Shown here piece by piece: positions 30,348-39,685 of a stretch of DNA of 64,000 nucleotides (position 1 is its first letter; each line of letters starts with the position of its first letter). The stretch comes from Nocardioides rubriscoriae (GTDB taxonomy: Bacteria; Actinomycetota; Actinomycetes; Propionibacteriales; Nocardioidaceae). The notes beneath the pieces are model-generated. The model worked only from the letters and a program-made list of their open reading frames with translations. It made no database searches and had not been told where the DNA came from. Position numbers and translations under genes: made by a program. Location: contig NZ_VIYJ01000001.1 of assembly GCF_008087085.1 (NCBI RefSeq), positions 124,001 through 188,000 of the forward strand, written 5' to 3'.

Positions 30348-32824
30348 GCGCCCGCTCCTTGCTGGTCGGCGGTGCTCGAGGTGCCGGGTTCGGCGTCGGG
30401 GTCGAAGTGCGGCATGGCCGCGCCCTCGGTGGCCCCGCCGGAGCCCTGGCTGTGGATGGCGTTGAAGACCCGCTCGGGCGTGCACGGCATCTGCACGTCG
30501 TTGACGCCGAGGTGGCGCACGGCGTCGACGATCGCGTTGACCACGGCCGGCGTCGAGGCGATGGTGCCGGCCTCGCCGACGCCCTTGGTGCCCAGCGAGT
30601 TGGTCAGCGCCGGGGTCGTGGTGTGGTCGACCTCGAAGCTGATCGTGTCGGCCGCGGTCGGCAGCAGGTAGTCGACGAACGAGCCCGACACGAGCGTGCC
30701 CTGGTCGTCGTAGACCGCTTCCTCCCACAGCGCCTGGGCGATGCCCTGCACCAGGCCGCCGTGCACCTGGCCCGAGACGATGAGCGGGTTGATGATGTTG
30801 CCGATGTCGTCGACGCAGGTGTACTTGCGCATCGTGACCTGACCGGTCTCGGTGTCGACCTCCATCGCGCACAGGTGGGTGCCGTGGGGGTAGTTGAAGT
30901 TGACCGGGTCGAACGTCGCGTCGGCGTCGATCGACGGCTCGACGCCGTCGGGCAGGTTGTGCGCGGCGAACGTCGCGGTCGCCACCTCGGCCAGCGAGAT
31001 GCCGGCGTCGGTGCCGACGACCTGGAAGCGGCCCTCGTGGAACTTCACGTCCTCGACGCTGGCCTCGAGCAGGTGCGCCGCGATCGGCAGCGCCTTGTCG
31101 ATGACCTTGTCGGCCGCCCGCACCAGGGCCTCGCCGCCCACCACCAGGGAGCGCGAGCCGTAGGTGTCGAGACCCTTCGAGGCGATCTGGGTGTCACCGT
31201 GCAGCACCTCGATGTCGTCGTACGGGATGCCGAGGCGGTCGGCGACGATCTGGCTGAACGCCGTCTCGTGGCCCTGTCCGTGGGCGCTGGCGCCCGTGAC
31301 GACCTCGACCTTGCCGGTCGCGAGCATCCGCACCGACGCGTGCTCCCAGCCGCCCGCGCCGTAGTCGAGCGAGCCGAGCACCCGGCTGGGCGCGAGGCCG
31401 CACATCTCGGTGAACGTCGAGACGCCCAGGCCGAGCTGGACCGGGTCGTTGCTCTCGCGGCGACGCTTCTGCTCGGCGCGCAGCTCGTCGTAGCCGAAGA
31501 TCTCCTTGGCCTTGGCCGTGGCGATCTCGTAGTTGCCGGAGTCGTACTCGAGGCCGGCCACCGTGGTGAACGGGAACTCCTCGTGCTTGATCCAGTTCTT
31601 CTCGCGCACCACGAGCGGGTCGACGCCGAGCTCGGCGGCGAGCTCGTCCATCATCCGCTCGATCCCGAAGGTCGCCTCGGGGCGACCGGCGCCGCGGTAG
31701 GCGTCGGTCCAGGTGGTGTTGGTGAGCACCGTCTGGCAGCTGAAGTGGTAGGCCGGGAACTTGTAGATGGCGTTGAACATGAAGGCGCCCAGCACCGGCA
31801 CGCCGCCGCCGACGATCGCGACGTAGGCACCGAGGTCGGCCTGCAGCTCGACCTTGAGCCCGGTGACGGTGCCGTCCTTCTCGGCGCTGAGGGTGAGCTT
31901 CTGCCACTGGTCGCGCCCGTGGTGGGCGCTGACGAGCGACTCGCTGCGGGTCTCGGTGTACTTGACCGGCTTGCCCAGGCGGCGGGCGACCGCGAACGCG
32001 ATCATCTCCTCGGGCGTCTGCTGGAGCTTGCCACCGAAACCGCCGCCGACGTCGGGGGCGATCACGCGGATCTTGGACTCCGGCACGCCGGTGGTGGCGG
32101 CCAGGGCGAAGCGCAGGATGTGCGGGATCTGGGTCGCTGACCAGACGGTGATCTGCTCACCGGTGGGGTCGACCACGACCGAGCGCGGCTCCATGAACGC
32201 CGGGATCAGGCGCTGCTGGCGGAACTCGCGCTCGATGACGACACCGTCGGTGCGGGCCTTGGCGATCGCGTCCTCGACGTCGGTGCCGGTACCGGCCGCG
32301 GCCGAGTCGAAGACCCACAGGGCCGACTTGTTGGTGCCGAGGTCGGGGTGCGCGAGCACCTCGTCCTTCATGGCCTCCTTGATGCCGATGACGGCAGGCA
32401 GCTGCTCGTACTCGACGTCGACGAGCTCGGCGGCGTCGCGCGCCTCGGCCGCCGTACGGGCGACGACGACGGCGACGATCTCGCCGGCGAAGGCGACCCG
32501 GCCGTTGGCGATCGGGAGGTGCGGCGGGGTGACCTGCTCGGGCGTGATGGGCCAGGCGTTGATGCACACGCCCTGGCTCTCGCCGAGGTCCTCGGAGGTG
32601 AGCACGGCGACCACGTTGGTCGCGGCCATCGCCTCGGTGGTGTCGATCGAGGTGATCGTGGCGTGGGCGAACGGGCTGCGCACCATCGCGAGGTGCAGCG
32701 TGCCGGGCAGCGACAGGTTGTCGGTCCAGCGGGTGCGGCCGGTGATGAGGCGCTGGTCCTCCTTGCGGCGGCGGTCGCGGCCGATCTCCTTGGCCATGTC
32801 GGGGGCGTCGGCAACAGCGGTCAT
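30344..32824 (-). CDS. coxL: large molybdopterin subunit, form II (CoxL-like)
   Basis: The 826-residue catalytic subunit binds the molybdopterin cytosine dinucleotide cofactor. [14 protein letters not shown] is the first cofactor motif. The active-site loop reads AYRGAGR (residues 375-381), the form II signature, not the AYxCSFR of true aerobic CO dehydrogenase. GVGEAGT carries the base-catalyst Glu at about 751. It is therefore a xanthine-dehydrogenase-family hydroxylase of unknown substrate; CO oxidation is not supported. The ATG start overlaps coxS (ATGA) and is in frame with a family-typical N-terminus ([17 protein letters not shown]). Confidence 0.93.
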   Translation of the reverse strand: MTAVADAPDMAKEIGRDRRRKEDQRLITGRTRWTDNLSLPGTLHLAMVRSPFAHATITSIDTTEAMAATNVVAVLTSEDLGESQGVCINAWPITPEQVTPPHLPIANGRVAFAGEIVAVVVARTAAEARDAAELVDVEYEQLPAVIGIKEAMKDEVLAHPDLGTNKSALWVFDSAAAGTGTDVEDAIAKARTDGVVIEREFRQQRLIPAFMEPRSVVVDPTGEQITVWSATQIPHILRFALAATTGVPESKIRVIAPDVGGGFGGKLQQTPEEMIAFAVARRLGKPVKYTETRSESLVSAHHGRDQWQKLTLSAEKDGTVTGLKVELQADLGAYVAIVGGGVPVLGAFMFNAIYKFPAYHFSCQTVLTNTTWTDAYRGAGRPEATFGIERMMDELAAELGVDPLVVREKNWIKHEEFPFTTVAGLEYDSGNYEIATAKAKEIFGYDELRAEQKRRRESNDPVQLGLGVSTFTEMCGLAPSRVLGSLDYGAGGWEHASVRMLATGKVEVVTGASAHGQGHETAFSQIVADRLGIPYDDIEVLHGDTQIASKGLDTYGSRSLVVGGEALVRAADKVIDKALPIAAHLLEASVEDVKFHEGRFQVVGTDAGISLAEVATATFAAHNLPDGVEPSIDADATFDPVNFNYPHGTHLCAMEVDTETGQVTMRKYTCVDDIGNIINPLIVSGQVHGGLVQGIAQALWEEAVYDDQGTLVSGSFVDYLLPTAADTISFEVDHTTTPALTNSLGTKGVGEAGTIASTPAVVNAIVDAVRHLGVNDVQMPCTPERVFNAIHSQGSGGATEGAAMPHFDPDAEPGTSSTADQQGAGA

Positions 32825-33348
32825 GACGTGGCCTCCTCGGCGGGGACGCCGACGGTGCTCGCACCGGCGGACTGGTGGTCGCCCTGGCCGGAGGCGAGCT
32901 GCACGGCCCGGACGATGTTGTGGTAGCCGGTGCACCGGCACAGGTTGCCCTCGATGCCGACCCGGATCTCCTCCTCGGTGGGCTTCGGGTTCTCCTTGAG
33001 GAAGGCGACGCTCTGCATGATCATCCCCGGCGTGCAGTAGCCGCACTGCAGGCCGTGGCACTCGCGGAACGCCTCCTGCATCGGGTGCAGGTCGCCCCCG
33101 TCGTAGGTCGCCGCGAGGCCCTCGATCGTCGTGACCTCGGACCCGTCGGCCTGGACCGCCAGGACGTTGCACGACTTCACGCTGGTGCCGTCGAGGTGCA
33201 CCGTGCACGCACCGCAGTTGCTGGTGTCGCACCCGACGACCGTGCCGGTCTTGCCGAGCTTCTCGCGGAGGTACTGCACGAGCAGCATCCGGGGTTCGAC
33301 GTCGTCGGCCACCTTCGCGCCGTCGACGGTGAGGTTGATCCGGGTCAT
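32821..33348 (-). CDS. coxS: [2Fe-2S] subunit of molybdenum hydroxylase
   Basis: The small subunit of 175 residues carries two [2Fe-2S] clusters. The plant-ferredoxin-type cluster uses Cys40, Cys45, Cys48 and Cys60 ([12 protein letters not shown]). The second, helical cluster uses Cys102, Cys105, Cys137 and Cys139 (QCGYCTPGM and CRCTGY). It ends with an extra acidic/Ser-rich tail. The ATG has a clear GGGAG ribosome binding site, unlike many genes here, which fits a leader. It is the first gene of coxS-coxL-coxM-coxG and is divergent from an isochorismatase-like gene. Confidence 0.94.
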   Translation of the reverse strand: MTRINLTVDGAKVADDVEPRMLLVQYLREKLGKTGTVVGCDTSNCGACTVHLDGTSVKSCNVLAVQADGSEVTTIEGLAATYDGGDLHPMQEAFRECHGLQCGYCTPGMIMQSVAFLKENPKPTEEEIRVGIEGNLCRCTGYHNIVRAVQLASGQGDHQSAGASTVGVPAEEATS

Positions 33349-33418
33349 GGACTCTCCCTTGAGTACAGCGATGACTGTGACCCGGCTCACGCTAAGCCCA
33401 CCCGGTTGGGGGAAGGTT

Positions 33419-33524
33419 GGGGTGGGGCACGCCGCGCGCGAGGAACGAGCGCGCGGCGTCGGCCCTCCCGGTCGAGCGAGCGTCGCGGGCGAGGAACGAG
33501 CCCGCGACAGCGAGTCGAGACCCC
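33419..33524. repeat. family B double-hairpin element, copy 2
   Basis: Hairpin 1: arms 33429-33439 and 33449-33459 (ACGCCGCGCGC / GCGCGCGGCGT, perfect) around GAGGAACGA. Hairpin 2: arms 33483-33490 and 33500-33507 (TCGCGGGC / GCCCGCGA, perfect) around GAGGAACGA. The spacing between the two hairpin starts is 54 nt, the same as in copy 1. The stem bases that differ from copy 1 change on both sides together. Confidence 0.88.
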
Positions 33525-33592
33525 TGAGGTGCACCGTGGCCCACTGGGTCAGGACCCCTGCGGCGCAGCCGTGGGTCGAGCGAGCGCTGCGG

Positions 33593-33632
33593 GGTCTCGA
33601 GGCTCGTCGCCAGGGCTCCTCGCACCTCGACC
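33593..33632. repeat. degenerate family A half-element
   Basis: GGTCTCGAG at the left and CACCTCGACC at the right match the ends of a reverse family A arm, but the central hairpin has decayed. It is preceded by GGTCGAGCGAGCG, a segment shared with family B. Confidence 0.5.
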
Positions 33633-33678
33633 AGCGTTGGCTACCGTGCTCGCACCGGAGCGTGCGGGAGGGAGCCCC

Positions 33679-34305
33679 ATGATCAGCAGGTACGGCAGCG
33701 AGACAGCCCTCGTGGTCGTCGACCCCCAGGTCGGCGTCGACGTGCTGGAGCACTGGGGCGGGCCGCAGGGGCGGCGCAACAACCCGGAGGCGGAGGCGCG
33801 CCTGGCCGACCTGCTCGCGGCGTGGCGCGGGCACGGGCTCCCGGTGGTGATCACCCGCCACGAGTCGCGCGAGGCGCTGTCGCCGTTGCGGGCCGACGCG
33901 GACACCTGCCGGTTCAAGCCGGGCCTCGAGCCGCTCCCGGGCGAGGAGGTCGTCCCCAAGTCGGTCAACGGCGCGTTCTTCGGCACCGACCTCGAGCTGC
34001 GGCTGCGTCGCCGGGGGGTGACCCGCCTGGTCGTCGCGGGGTTCTTCACCAACATGTGCGTCGAGACCACCGTCCGCACCGCCGGCAACCTGGGCTACGA
34101 CACCTACCTGGCCCACGACGCCTGCGCGACCACCAACCGCGTCGGCCCCGACGGCGTCGACCACGACCCGCAGGTCGTGCACGCGCTCAGCGTCGCCTCG
34201 CTGCACGGGGAGTTCTGCACGGCCCTCGCCACCGCTGCCCTCGTCGCGCTGTGCGACGCCGACGCACCGGAGCTCGTGCGGGCCCAGGGCAACGAGCCCG
34301 GCTGA
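33679..34305 (+). CDS. isochorismatase-like cysteine hydrolase
   Basis: A 208-residue cytoplasmic hydrolase of the isochorismatase/nicotinamidase superfamily. [19 protein letters not shown] carries the catalytic Asp near residue 15, the [13 protein letters not shown] segment the catalytic Lys (near 95), and [22 protein letters not shown] the nucleophilic Cys (near 119) in the usual G-x-x-T-x-x-C-V context. Asp-Cys-Lys is complete, so it should be active; amide or ureide substrates are typical. The ATG has a GGGAGG ribosome binding site. It lies divergent to coxS; a role in breaking down the hydroxylase product is possible but unproven. Confidence 0.85.
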   Translation: MISRYGSETALVVVDPQVGVDVLEHWGGPQGRRNNPEAEARLADLLAAWRGHGLPVVITRHESREALSPLRADADTCRFKPGLEPLPGEEVVPKSVNGAFFGTDLELRLRRRGVTRLVVAGFFTNMCVETTVRTAGNLGYDTYLAHDACATTNRVGPDGVDHDPQVVHALSVASLHGEFCTALATAALVALCDADAPELVRAQGNEPG

Positions 34306-34354
34306 CCGGACCGGCCCGCAGAGAAATGGCGGGCACCAGCGCCCCTGGCCGGTG

Positions 34355-34360
34355 TGGAAT
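34355..34360 (+). promoter_or_regulatory. putative leaderless -10 (TGGAAT)
   Basis: TGGAAT lies 6 nt before ATG 34367, matching the spacing seen at other leaderless starts but not the TA of the consensus. Confidence 0.3.
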
Positions 34361-34366
34361 GGAACG

Positions 34367-35239
34367 ATGACCTACCGCCTGGAGCTCACCGACGATCCCA
34401 CGGCACTCCTTGCGCTGGCCGGGGAGCACCTGGCGGCCGACCCCGTGCTCGCCACCGTGGTCGCGACCGTAGCGGTACGCGCCGTCGGGCGCCCCGCGCC
34501 CTGGCACCCGCAGTGGTGGGTCAGCGTGCTCGACGGCGACCGGGTGGTCGGGGTGGCAATGCGGACGGCCCCGTTCCGGCCCTACCCGCTCTACGTGCTG
34601 CCGATGCCGGAGCCGGCCGCGCTGCTGGTGGCGCGGGCCGTCGTCGAACGCGACGAGGCGGCGCCGGCCAACGGCGCCCTCCCGGCGGCCCGCCTGGTCA
34701 CCGAGGAGGTGGCGCGGCTGACCGGCACGAGGGCCGTGACCGCCCGGCACACACGGCTCTTCGAGCTGCGCCGGGTCCTCGCTCCCCCGCGTCCGCCGGG
34801 GCAGCTGCGCCTGGCGAGGCCGGAGGAGGTCGCGCTGTGCCTCGACTGGTACCGCGCGTTCGACGAGGCCGCAGCCGAGCAGAGCGGTCGGCCCGCCGAA
34901 CCCGGCCACGCCGAGCACTTCGACGACGCCTACGTGGCCGAGCGCATCGACCAGGGTCGGATCCACCTCTGGGAAGGGCCGGGTGGCGAGGTCGTCCACC
35001 TCACGGCGGCCAACACCCCGGCGTACGGCGTGGTGCGGGTGGGTCCGGTGTTCACGCCGGCCGAGCACCGCGGGGCGGGCTACGCGAGCGCGGCGGTCGC
35101 CGAGGTGTCGCAGCAGGTCCTCGACGCCGGACTGCGGCCGTGCCTGTTCACCGACCAGGACAACCCGACGTCCAACGGGATCTACCAGGCCCTGGGCTAC
35201 GAGCCGGTCGTGGACATGGCCAACCACGACCTGCGCTGA
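34367..35239 (+). CDS. GNAT family N-acetyltransferase
   Basis: A 290-residue acetyltransferase with a poorly conserved N-terminal half and a C-terminal GNAT domain. Residues about 140-290 show [38 protein letters not shown] (the acetyl-CoA pyrophosphate loop, here HRGAGYAS instead of the usual Q/RxxGxG/A), then [20 protein letters not shown], the final helix-strand typical of GNATs. The N-terminal part resembles the degenerate first GNAT repeat of MshD-like proteins. The acceptor substrate is unknown. It is the last plus-strand gene before the GAF regulator, 15 nt from a convergent stop. Confidence 0.82.
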   Translation: MTYRLELTDDPTALLALAGEHLAADPVLATVVATVAVRAVGRPAPWHPQWWVSVLDGDRVVGVAMRTAPFRPYPLYVLPMPEPAALLVARAVVERDEAAPANGALPAARLVTEEVARLTGTRAVTARHTRLFELRRVLAPPRPPGQLRLARPEEVALCLDWYRAFDEAAAEQSGRPAEPGHAEHFDDAYVAERIDQGRIHLWEGPGGEVVHLTAANTPAYGVVRVGPVFTPAEHRGAGYASAAVAEVSQQVLDAGLRPCLFTDQDNPTSNGIYQALGYEPVVDMANHDLR

Positions 35240-35254
35240 CGCAGGGGCGCCCGG

Positions 35255-36499
35255 TCAGGCGCGGGCGGCGGCGATGCGTCCCTTGAGCAGCGGCTTGGCG
35301 GGGTGGGGTGCGTCGCCGAGGACGGCCAGGCAGCGCTCGACCACCGCCGTGTCGTACGGCGCCCGCTCGGCGTAGCGCAGGACCGCGTCGGGGTCGGGGT
35401 CGGCGAGGAGCGCCTCGCGCACCGCCACCGCGACGTACTCGCCGAGCTCGGCGAGGGCCGGCGAGTTGGTGCCCGGCAGCAGGTCGCCGCCGTAGGAGTC
35501 GACGGCGGCGGCGACGCGGCCGCGGCGCACCAGCGCCAGGACGTGCTCGACGTCGGTGGCCACCGGCATCGTCAGCCGGTAGGGGCGCGACGACAGCTGG
35601 CCGCCCAGCGCGGAGCGCAGGTGCGACACCTCGGCCTTCAGGGTCGAGAAGGTCACCGCCTGGTCGCCGTAGACCAGCGCGTGCAGCTGCTCCAGCGACA
35701 GGCCCTCGGGGTGCAGGGCGAGCAGGGCGAGCACCTCGGTCTGGCGCCGGTTGAGCAGCAGCCGCTGGCCGTCGAGGCGCACCTCGGCGGTGCCGAGCAG
35801 CGTCAGCACCAGGCCGGGGTCGGCGGTGTCGTCGACGACACCCAGGCCGGAGGCGGACGGGTGGTGGGCCGAGTGCGGGAGCGCGGTCTCGATGAGCCGG
35901 GCCATGACGCGGGCCGTCGCGAGGCCGATGGGGTGGGTGCGGTCCCAGGTGGTCGACAGGTCGATGACCCCCAGGCGGCGTCCGCTGACCGGGTCGACGA
36001 CGGGCGCGGCCCAGCAGACCCAGTTGTGGACGATCGGGGCGTAGTGCTCGGCGCTGAAGACCATCGACGGCTCGCTGAACCGGTTGGCGAGGTCGAGGGC
36101 GTTGGTGCCGACCGACGCCTCGTCCCAGCGCCCGCCGGCGACGAAGTTGACCGCCTCGGCCTTGCGTCGCATCACGCGCCCGCCGTAGGTCCACAGCACC
36201 CGGGTGTCGGGGTCGGTCACGGCGAGCACGAGGTCGCCGTCCTCGGCGGTGCGGCGCAGGTCGGACTCGACGCGCTCGACGGCTACCTGCAGCGGCGAGT
36301 CGCGCCAGATCGACGACGTCTCGGACTCGTCGGCCAGCGGCGCGGCAGTGACGTCGGGGGCGATCGCCGCCTCCGAGCGCGCCCAGCTGCTGAGGATCTC
36401 AGGACGCACCAGGGGTTCTGCGGCGTCGCCGTGCTCGACGAAGCTGGTCCAGGCGTGCAGGGTGGCGCGCTTGCGCTCGTCGAGCTCGGGCTGACGCAT
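35255..36499 (-). CDS. GAF-domain transcriptional regulator with C-terminal winged helix
   Basis: A 414-residue cytoplasmic regulator. Residues about 60-225 form an AcoR-like sensor region with a GAF fold (SSWARSEAAI, LVLAVTDPDTRVLWTYGGRV, WDEASVGTNALDLA, VVDPVSGRRLGVIDLSTTW). Residues about 245-330 form a winged helix of the OmpR/SARP kind (RRQTEVLALLALHPEGLSLE, then STLKAEVSHLRSALGG). There is no sigma-54 AAA domain, so it must work with ordinary sigma factors. Its position between the hydroxylase operon and the maturation genes suggests it controls them, with the GAF domain sensing substrate; that is inference. The ATG lies 7 nt after TAATGT. Confidence 0.82.
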   Translation of the reverse strand: MRQPELDERKRATLHAWTSFVEHGDAAEPLVRPEILSSWARSEAAIAPDVTAAPLADESETSSIWRDSPLQVAVERVESDLRRTAEDGDLVLAVTDPDTRVLWTYGGRVMRRKAEAVNFVAGGRWDEASVGTNALDLANRFSEPSMVFSAEHYAPIVHNWVCWAAPVVDPVSGRRLGVIDLSTTWDRTHPIGLATARVMARLIETALPHSAHHPSASGLGVVDDTADPGLVLTLLGTAEVRLDGQRLLLNRRQTEVLALLALHPEGLSLEQLHALVYGDQAVTFSTLKAEVSHLRSALGGQLSSRPYRLTMPVATDVEHVLALVRRGRVAAAVDSYGGDLLPGTNSPALAELGEYVAVAVREALLADPDPDAVLRYAERAPYDTAVVERCLAVLGDAPHPAKPLLKGRIAAARA

Positions 36500-36506
36500 G
36501 CCTGCG

Positions 36507-36512
36507 ACATTA
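36507..36512 (-). promoter_or_regulatory. putative leaderless -10 (TAATGT)
   Basis: On the minus strand TAATGT is followed by 7 nt and ATG 36499 of the GAF regulator. Confidence 0.5.
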
Positions 36513-36533
36513 CTCCGCCATGTGTGACGGGGG

Positions 36534-37670
36534 TCACCGCGCGATCGGCACCTGGTCACCGTGGATCCGGCCGGCACGCTCGCGCAACCGCTCACCGGAG
36601 CCGCCCCACCGCCCGGCGATGAACTCGGCGGCGATGCTGATCGCGGTCTCCTCGGGGGTGCGAGCACCCAGGTCGAGGCCGATCGGGCTGGAGAGGCGGT
36701 CGAGCTCGTCGTCGGTCAGGCCGGCCTCGCGCAGCCGGGCCATCCGGTCGTCGTGCGTACGACGCGAGCCCATCGCCCCGACGTAGGCGACCTCCGGCAG
36801 GCGCAGCGCCTCCTCGAGCAGCGGGACGTCGAACTTCGGGTCGTGGGTGAGCACGGTGATGACCGTCCGCCCGTCGATCGCCCCGGCCTCGAGCTCGGCG
36901 CGCAGGTAGCGGTGCGGCCAGTCGACGACGACGCGGTCGGCGTCGGGGAAGCGGCTGGCGGTGGCGAAGACGGGGCGGGCGTCGCAGACCGTGACGTCGT
37001 AGCCGAGGAACGACCCGACCCGGGCCACCGCGGCGGCGAAGTCGATCGCGCCGAAGACCAGCAGCCGCGGCTTGGGGGCGAAGGCCCAGACGAAGACCCG
37101 CATGCCCTCGCCGCGGCGCTCGCCGTCGGGGCCGTAGGTCAGGGTCGCGTTGTGGCCGCTGGCCAGCAGCCCGAGCGCGTCGTCATGCACGGCGTCGGTG
37201 GCGCGGTCCGACCACAGGGCACCGCTGTCTCCGTCGGGGCGTACGACGACGCGGGTGCCGAGCCGCGCGGGGTCCGGGTGCTCGATCACCGTCGCGAGCG
37301 CGACCGGCCGGCCGGCGGCGATGTCGTCGGCGACCTCGCGCAGCTCCGGGAAGGTCTCGCGCGAGACCTTCTCGACCCACACGTCGAGGATGCCGCCACA
37401 GGTCAGTCCGACGGCGAACGCGTCGTCGTCGGAGACGCCGTAGCGCTCGAGCACGGGCGCGCCGGAGGCGACCACCGACTGCGCGAGCTCGTAGACCGCG
37501 CCCTCGACGCAGCCGCCCGACACCGAGCCGACCGCGGTCTCGTCGGGGCCGACGAGCATCGAGGCCCCGGCCGGGCGCGGGGCCGACTGGAACGTCGCCA
37601 CCACGGTGCCGACGCCGACGGTCTCGCCGGCCTCCCACCACGCCATCAGCTCGTCCAGCACGTCACGCAC
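36534..37670 (-). CDS. xdhC: XdhC/CoxF family molybdoenzyme maturation factor
   Basis: XdhC proteins bind molybdenum cofactor, direct its sulfuration and insert it into hydroxylases. The 378 residues contain the XdhC_CoxI domain (about 8-75, VGVGTVVATFQSAPRPAGAS and GSVSGGCVEGAVYE) and the C-terminal Rossmann XdhC_C domain (about 205-345, PRLLVFGAIDFAAAVARVGS, DPKFDVPLLEEAL and VAYVGAMGSRRTHDDRMARL). The GTG start overlaps coxE by 8 nt. Together with coxE and coxD it forms the maturation block for the hydroxylase 4 kb away, which it presumably serves. Confidence 0.9.
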   Translation of the reverse strand: MRDVLDELMAWWEAGETVGVGTVVATFQSAPRPAGASMLVGPDETAVGSVSGGCVEGAVYELAQSVVASGAPVLERYGVSDDDAFAVGLTCGGILDVWVEKVSRETFPELREVADDIAAGRPVALATVIEHPDPARLGTRVVVRPDGDSGALWSDRATDAVHDDALGLLASGHNATLTYGPDGERRGEGMRVFVWAFAPKPRLLVFGAIDFAAAVARVGSFLGYDVTVCDARPVFATASRFPDADRVVVDWPHRYLRAELEAGAIDGRTVITVLTHDPKFDVPLLEEALRLPEVAYVGAMGSRRTHDDRMARLREAGLTDDELDRLSSPIGLDLGARTPEETAISIAAEFIAGRWGGSGERLRERAGRIHGDQVPIAR

Positions 37671-38781
37671 GCGCCACCACCTCCATCAGCTCGGCGTAGG
37701 TCGCGAGCGAGTGCCCGGCGACCAGGTCGTCGACGTGCGGCAGGACCGCGACGATGCCCTGCTGCACGGGTTCGTAGCCGACCTTGCCGCGGTGCGGGTT
37801 GACCCACACGAGCCGGTGCGCGACCGACCGCAGCCGGCGGGCCTGCTCCCCGAGCTGGGCGGCGTCGCCGCGCTCCCAGCCGTCGCTGAAGACGACCACG
37901 ACCGCACCGCGGGCCAGCCCGCGCCGGCCCCAGCGGTCGGTGAAGACCTTGAGGGTCTCGCCCAGGCGCGTGCCCCCCGACCAGTCGGGTACGGCGGCGC
38001 CCGCGGCCACCAGCGCCCGCTCGGCGTCACGGTTGCGCAGCGCGCGGGTGAGGTGGGTCAGGCGGGTGCCGACGGTGAAGGTCTCGACCCGGCCGCCGCG
38101 CGCGGCCAGCGCCTGGGTCATGGTGTGGGCCAGGCGCAGCAGCGCATCGGCGTAGCCGCTCATCGAGCCGGAGACGTCGATCAGCAGCACGACGCGGCGC
38201 GGCCGCGAGCGACGGTGCCGCCACTGCACGGGCGCCGGCTCGCCGTGCATCCGCATGCTCGCGCGCAGGGTGCGCGCGGCGTCGATGCTGCCGCGCCGCC
38301 AGGGCTCCTGGCGCAGGGTGCGGCGCAGCGGCGGGCGCGGTCGCAGGGTCGCGAACATCGCCGCGAGGTGGTGCTTCTCGGCCGCGGTCATGGCGGCGAC
38401 GTCGCGGTGGCGCAGCACCTCGACCGCACTGGCCAGCGCCCGCACGGCGTCGTCCTGCTCGCCGTCCTCGCCGTCGCCGGAGCCGCTGTCGAGCGACACC
38501 TGCGAGGTGACCGGGCGCGACGGCGGCGCCGGCTTCTCGCGCGGCAGCCCGTCGCGGGCGTCGAAGAACGCCGCGAACACCTGGTCGTAACGCAGCAGGT
38601 CGTCGGGGGTCGAGCACAGGGTCGCGCGCCCGGCGGCGTACGTCGCGACCTGGCTGCCCAGGCCGACCAGCGCGGTCGCCTCGAGGAACCCGGCCGCACG
38701 GTCGTGGGTGACCGGGACCCCGGCCGCGCGCAGGGCGCGCGTGAACGCCAGGAGCACCTCGTCGATCTCGTGCGCGCCCAC
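37663..38781 (-). CDS. coxE: CoxE-like von Willebrand factor A protein
   Basis: CoxE works with the AAA ATPase CoxD in assembling the Mo-Cu or Mo site of CODH-type enzymes. The 372-residue protein has a helical N-terminal region (residues 1-185) and a VWA domain (about 195-365) with a complete MIDAS: LLIDVSGSMSGYAD, a Thr in WSGGTRLGETL and Asp in VVVFSDGWERGD. It overlaps xdhC by 8 nt and starts 6 nt after coxD. No signal peptide, so it is cytoplasmic. Confidence 0.9.
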   Translation of the reverse strand: MGAHEIDEVLLAFTRALRAAGVPVTHDRAAGFLEATALVGLGSQVATYAAGRATLCSTPDDLLRYDQVFAAFFDARDGLPREKPAPPSRPVTSQVSLDSGSGDGEDGEQDDAVRALASAVEVLRHRDVAAMTAAEKHHLAAMFATLRPRPPLRRTLRQEPWRRGSIDAARTLRASMRMHGEPAPVQWRHRRSRPRRVVLLIDVSGSMSGYADALLRLAHTMTQALAARGGRVETFTVGTRLTHLTRALRNRDAERALVAAGAAVPDWSGGTRLGETLKVFTDRWGRRGLARGAVVVVFSDGWERGDAAQLGEQARRLRSVAHRLVWVNPHRGKVGYEPVQQGIVAVLPHVDDLVAGHSLATYAELMEVVARA

Positions 38782-38787
38782 GGTGGG

Positions 38788-39672
38788 TCAGGCCCGCAGC
38801 ATGGTGTCGAGGGCGTGCTTCACGCGGTCGGCGTCCTCGCGGTACTTCACGAGGGCACCCAGCGTGCGCGCCGACGACTCGAGGTCGAGCTCGGTGGTGC
38901 CGAGGTGCTGCAGGGCCCGCGCCCAGTCGAGGGTCTCGGCGACGCCGGGCGGCTTCTCGAGCTGGGTCTCGGTGCGCAGCCGCTGGACGACGCCGACGAC
39001 CTGCTCGGCCAGCGCGGCCGACACCTCGGGGGCTCGCGAGCGCACGATCGCGACCTCGCGCTCGAGGCCGGGGTGGTCGATCCAGTGGTAGAGGCAACGC
39101 CGCTTGAGGGCGTCGTGGAGCTCGCGGGTGCGGTTGGAGGTCAGCACCACGACCGGCGGCGTCGCGGCCGCGACCGTGCCGAGCTCGGGGATGCTCACCT
39201 GGTAGGTCGACAGCACCTCGAGCAGGAACGCCTCGAACTCGTCGTCGGCGCGGTCGATCTCGTCGACCAGCAGCACTGCGGGGCTCTGCTGCAGCGCCGT
39301 CAGCACCGGCCGGGCGAGCAGGAAGCGCTCGTCGTAGAGGCTCTTCTCGGCCTCCTCGAGACCGTCGGCCCCCACCCCGCCGGTCGCCTCGAGGGCCCGC
39401 AGGTGGAGCACCTGGCGCGGGAAGTCCCAGTCGTAGAGCGCCTGCGTCGCGTCGATGCCCTCGTAGCACTGCAGGCGGACCAGGGGGACGTCGAGCGCGG
39501 TGGACAGCGCCTCGGCCAGCGCGGTCTTGCCGGTGCCGGGCTCGCCCTCGAGCAGCAGCGGTCGCTGCATGGCAAGACCCAGGAAGGCGACGGTGGCCAG
39601 GTCGTCGTCGCACAGGTAACCGGTCGCGCCGAGGCGCTCAGCGATGTCAGCGGGCGACGACGGTGTCTGCAC
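38788..39672 (-). CDS. coxD: MoxR-type AAA ATPase, CoxD-like
   Basis: A 294-residue MoxR-family chaperone ATPase. Walker A is LLEGEPGTGKTALAEAL (about 35-50), Walker B is AVLLVDEIDRAD, sensor 1 is VVLTSNRTREL and the arginine region is ALKRRCLYHWIDHPGLERE. In characterised CODH systems CoxD unfolds and refolds the apoenzyme so that the metal site can be sulfurated, with CoxE as partner; here the client is probably the form II hydroxylase. GTG 39672 is selected because TAGCCT lies 7 nt upstream; longer in-frame starts would overlap the MobA-like gene. Confidence 0.9.
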   Translation of the reverse strand: MQTPSSPADIAERLGATGYLCDDDLATVAFLGLAMQRPLLLEGEPGTGKTALAEALSTALDVPLVRLQCYEGIDATQALYDWDFPRQVLHLRALEATGGVGADGLEEAEKSLYDERFLLARPVLTALQQSPAVLLVDEIDRADDEFEAFLLEVLSTYQVSIPELGTVAAATPPVVVLTSNRTRELHDALKRRCLYHWIDHPGLEREVAIVRSRAPEVSAALAEQVVGVVQRLRTETQLEKPPGVAETLDWARALQHLGTTELDLESSARTLGALVKYREDADRVKHALDTMLRA

Positions 39673-39679
39673 GCGGCCC

Positions 39680-39685
39680 AGGCTA
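39680..39685 (-). promoter_or_regulatory. putative leaderless -10 (TAGCCT) for coxD-coxE-xdhC
   Basis: On the minus strand TAGCCT is followed by 7 nt and GTG 39672. It overlaps the 3' end of the upstream MobA-like gene, so the maturation block may have its own promoter. Confidence 0.45.

Larger units (their letters stand above)
33349..33678. other. 330-nt divergent intergenic region, no gene
   Basis: The region between coxS and the isochorismatase-like gene holds no credible gene. The coxS-proximal 70 nt carry its ribosome binding site and a TACAG-N6-CTGTG dyad (about 33364-33380) that could be an operator. The middle is a family B double-hairpin element, and the right part has a degenerate family A arm at about 33593-33632. 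Confidence 0.7.

Noticed and set aside
30344..33348. Aerobic carbon monoxide dehydrogenase (form I)
   Set aside because: The active-site loop is AYRGAGR, not AYxCSFR, so the Cu-ligating Cys is missing; called a form II hydroxylase instead.
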